A stretch of 64,000 nt of DNA. Source: Atrichornis clamosus. Lineage: Eukaryota; Chordata; Aves; Passeriformes; Menuridae. Under the pieces are notes generated by a model that was given only the letters and a program-made list of their open reading frames with translations, did no database searches and had not been told where the DNA came from. This document shows, piece by piece, positions 63,801 to 64,000 of the stretch. The stretch spans positions 62,001-126,000 of the forward strand of contig WBMZ01003016.1 of the NCBI GenBank assembly GCA_013400975.1, read 5' to 3'. The first letter of the stretch is position 1, and each line of letters begins with the position of its first letter. The translations under genes were made by a program, and so were the position numbers.

Positions 63801-64000
63801 ATGGATTTCTGTCATAGATCAGAGGTTTATACTGAAGTGAGCCAATGGCCTAATGAACCATTTTGACACTCAGTTTTTTTGTCCTTTCTTTACCCTGCAA
63901 GAAACTATAAGGAGTTTTTAGGAATTTTACTGTGACCCATCCATGCCTTAGTTGAAATGGCAAAAACACTACTTTTTGTATTGGTGTGGTTAAACAGTCA
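57899..64000. other. Non-coding unique sequence, no gene seen
   Basis: Six kilobases without a recognised element. The longest frames are a facing pair: 62565-62948 (minus, 127 codons) and 62643-63023 (plus, 126 codons), in a slightly GC-richer patch. Neither shows a domain, a signal peptide or a family motif, and the overlap argues that open length here comes from composition. The tail of the window is AT-rich, with short T runs only. Confidence 0.65.

Overview
This window looks like ordinary nuclear DNA from a bird, either intergenic or deep inside an intron. The evidence is its interspersed repeats. Every repeat I can recognise is a CR1 LINE of the type that dominates avian genomes, several with the characteristic CR1 3' terminus (ATTCTATGATTCTATG, read as CATAGAATCATAGAAT on the + strand when the element is inverted). 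The background is AT-rich, poor in CpG by eye, and full of short homopolymer tracts. There is no sign of bacterial, plasmid or phage organisation, and no operons or ribosome-binding sites. I cannot place the species, although long CR1 copies and this repeat density fit many neoavian birds, passerines included.

I recognise no protein-coding exon, rRNA, tRNA, snRNA or CRISPR array. The longest open reading frames are 105 to 129 codons. They have no family signature, often overlap a similar ORF on the opposite strand, and are what chance gives in 64 kb. The only translated stretches that resemble a known protein are remnants of the CR1 ORF2 reverse transcriptase, and all are frameshifted or mutated.

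Layout: 1-4060 is non-repetitive. A CR1 3' end lies at 4061-4430 (minus). Unique AT-rich DNA follows, with a small CR1 at 14478-14640 (plus), a fragment at 30787-30946 (minus), a classic CR1 3' end at 35862-36265 (plus) and a longer copy at 40208-40936 (minus). The longest copy, 46694-47847 (minus), reaches into the polymerase core of ORF2. A probable very old fragment lies at 53629-53765, and a highly diverged but clear CR1 at 57447-57898 (minus). The rest, to 64000, is unique sequence with low-complexity tracts and a few short tandem duplications. Recognisable CR1 is about 5 to 6 percent of the window.

Nothing here amounts to a new biological system. The more interesting points are the internal deletions and the destroyed catalytic box in the CR1 copies, the coexistence of several CR1 age classes, an unclassified GC-richer segment beside one CR1, and a few small tandem duplications that may vary between individuals. 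Boundaries of diverged repeats are by eye and may be off by tens of bases.
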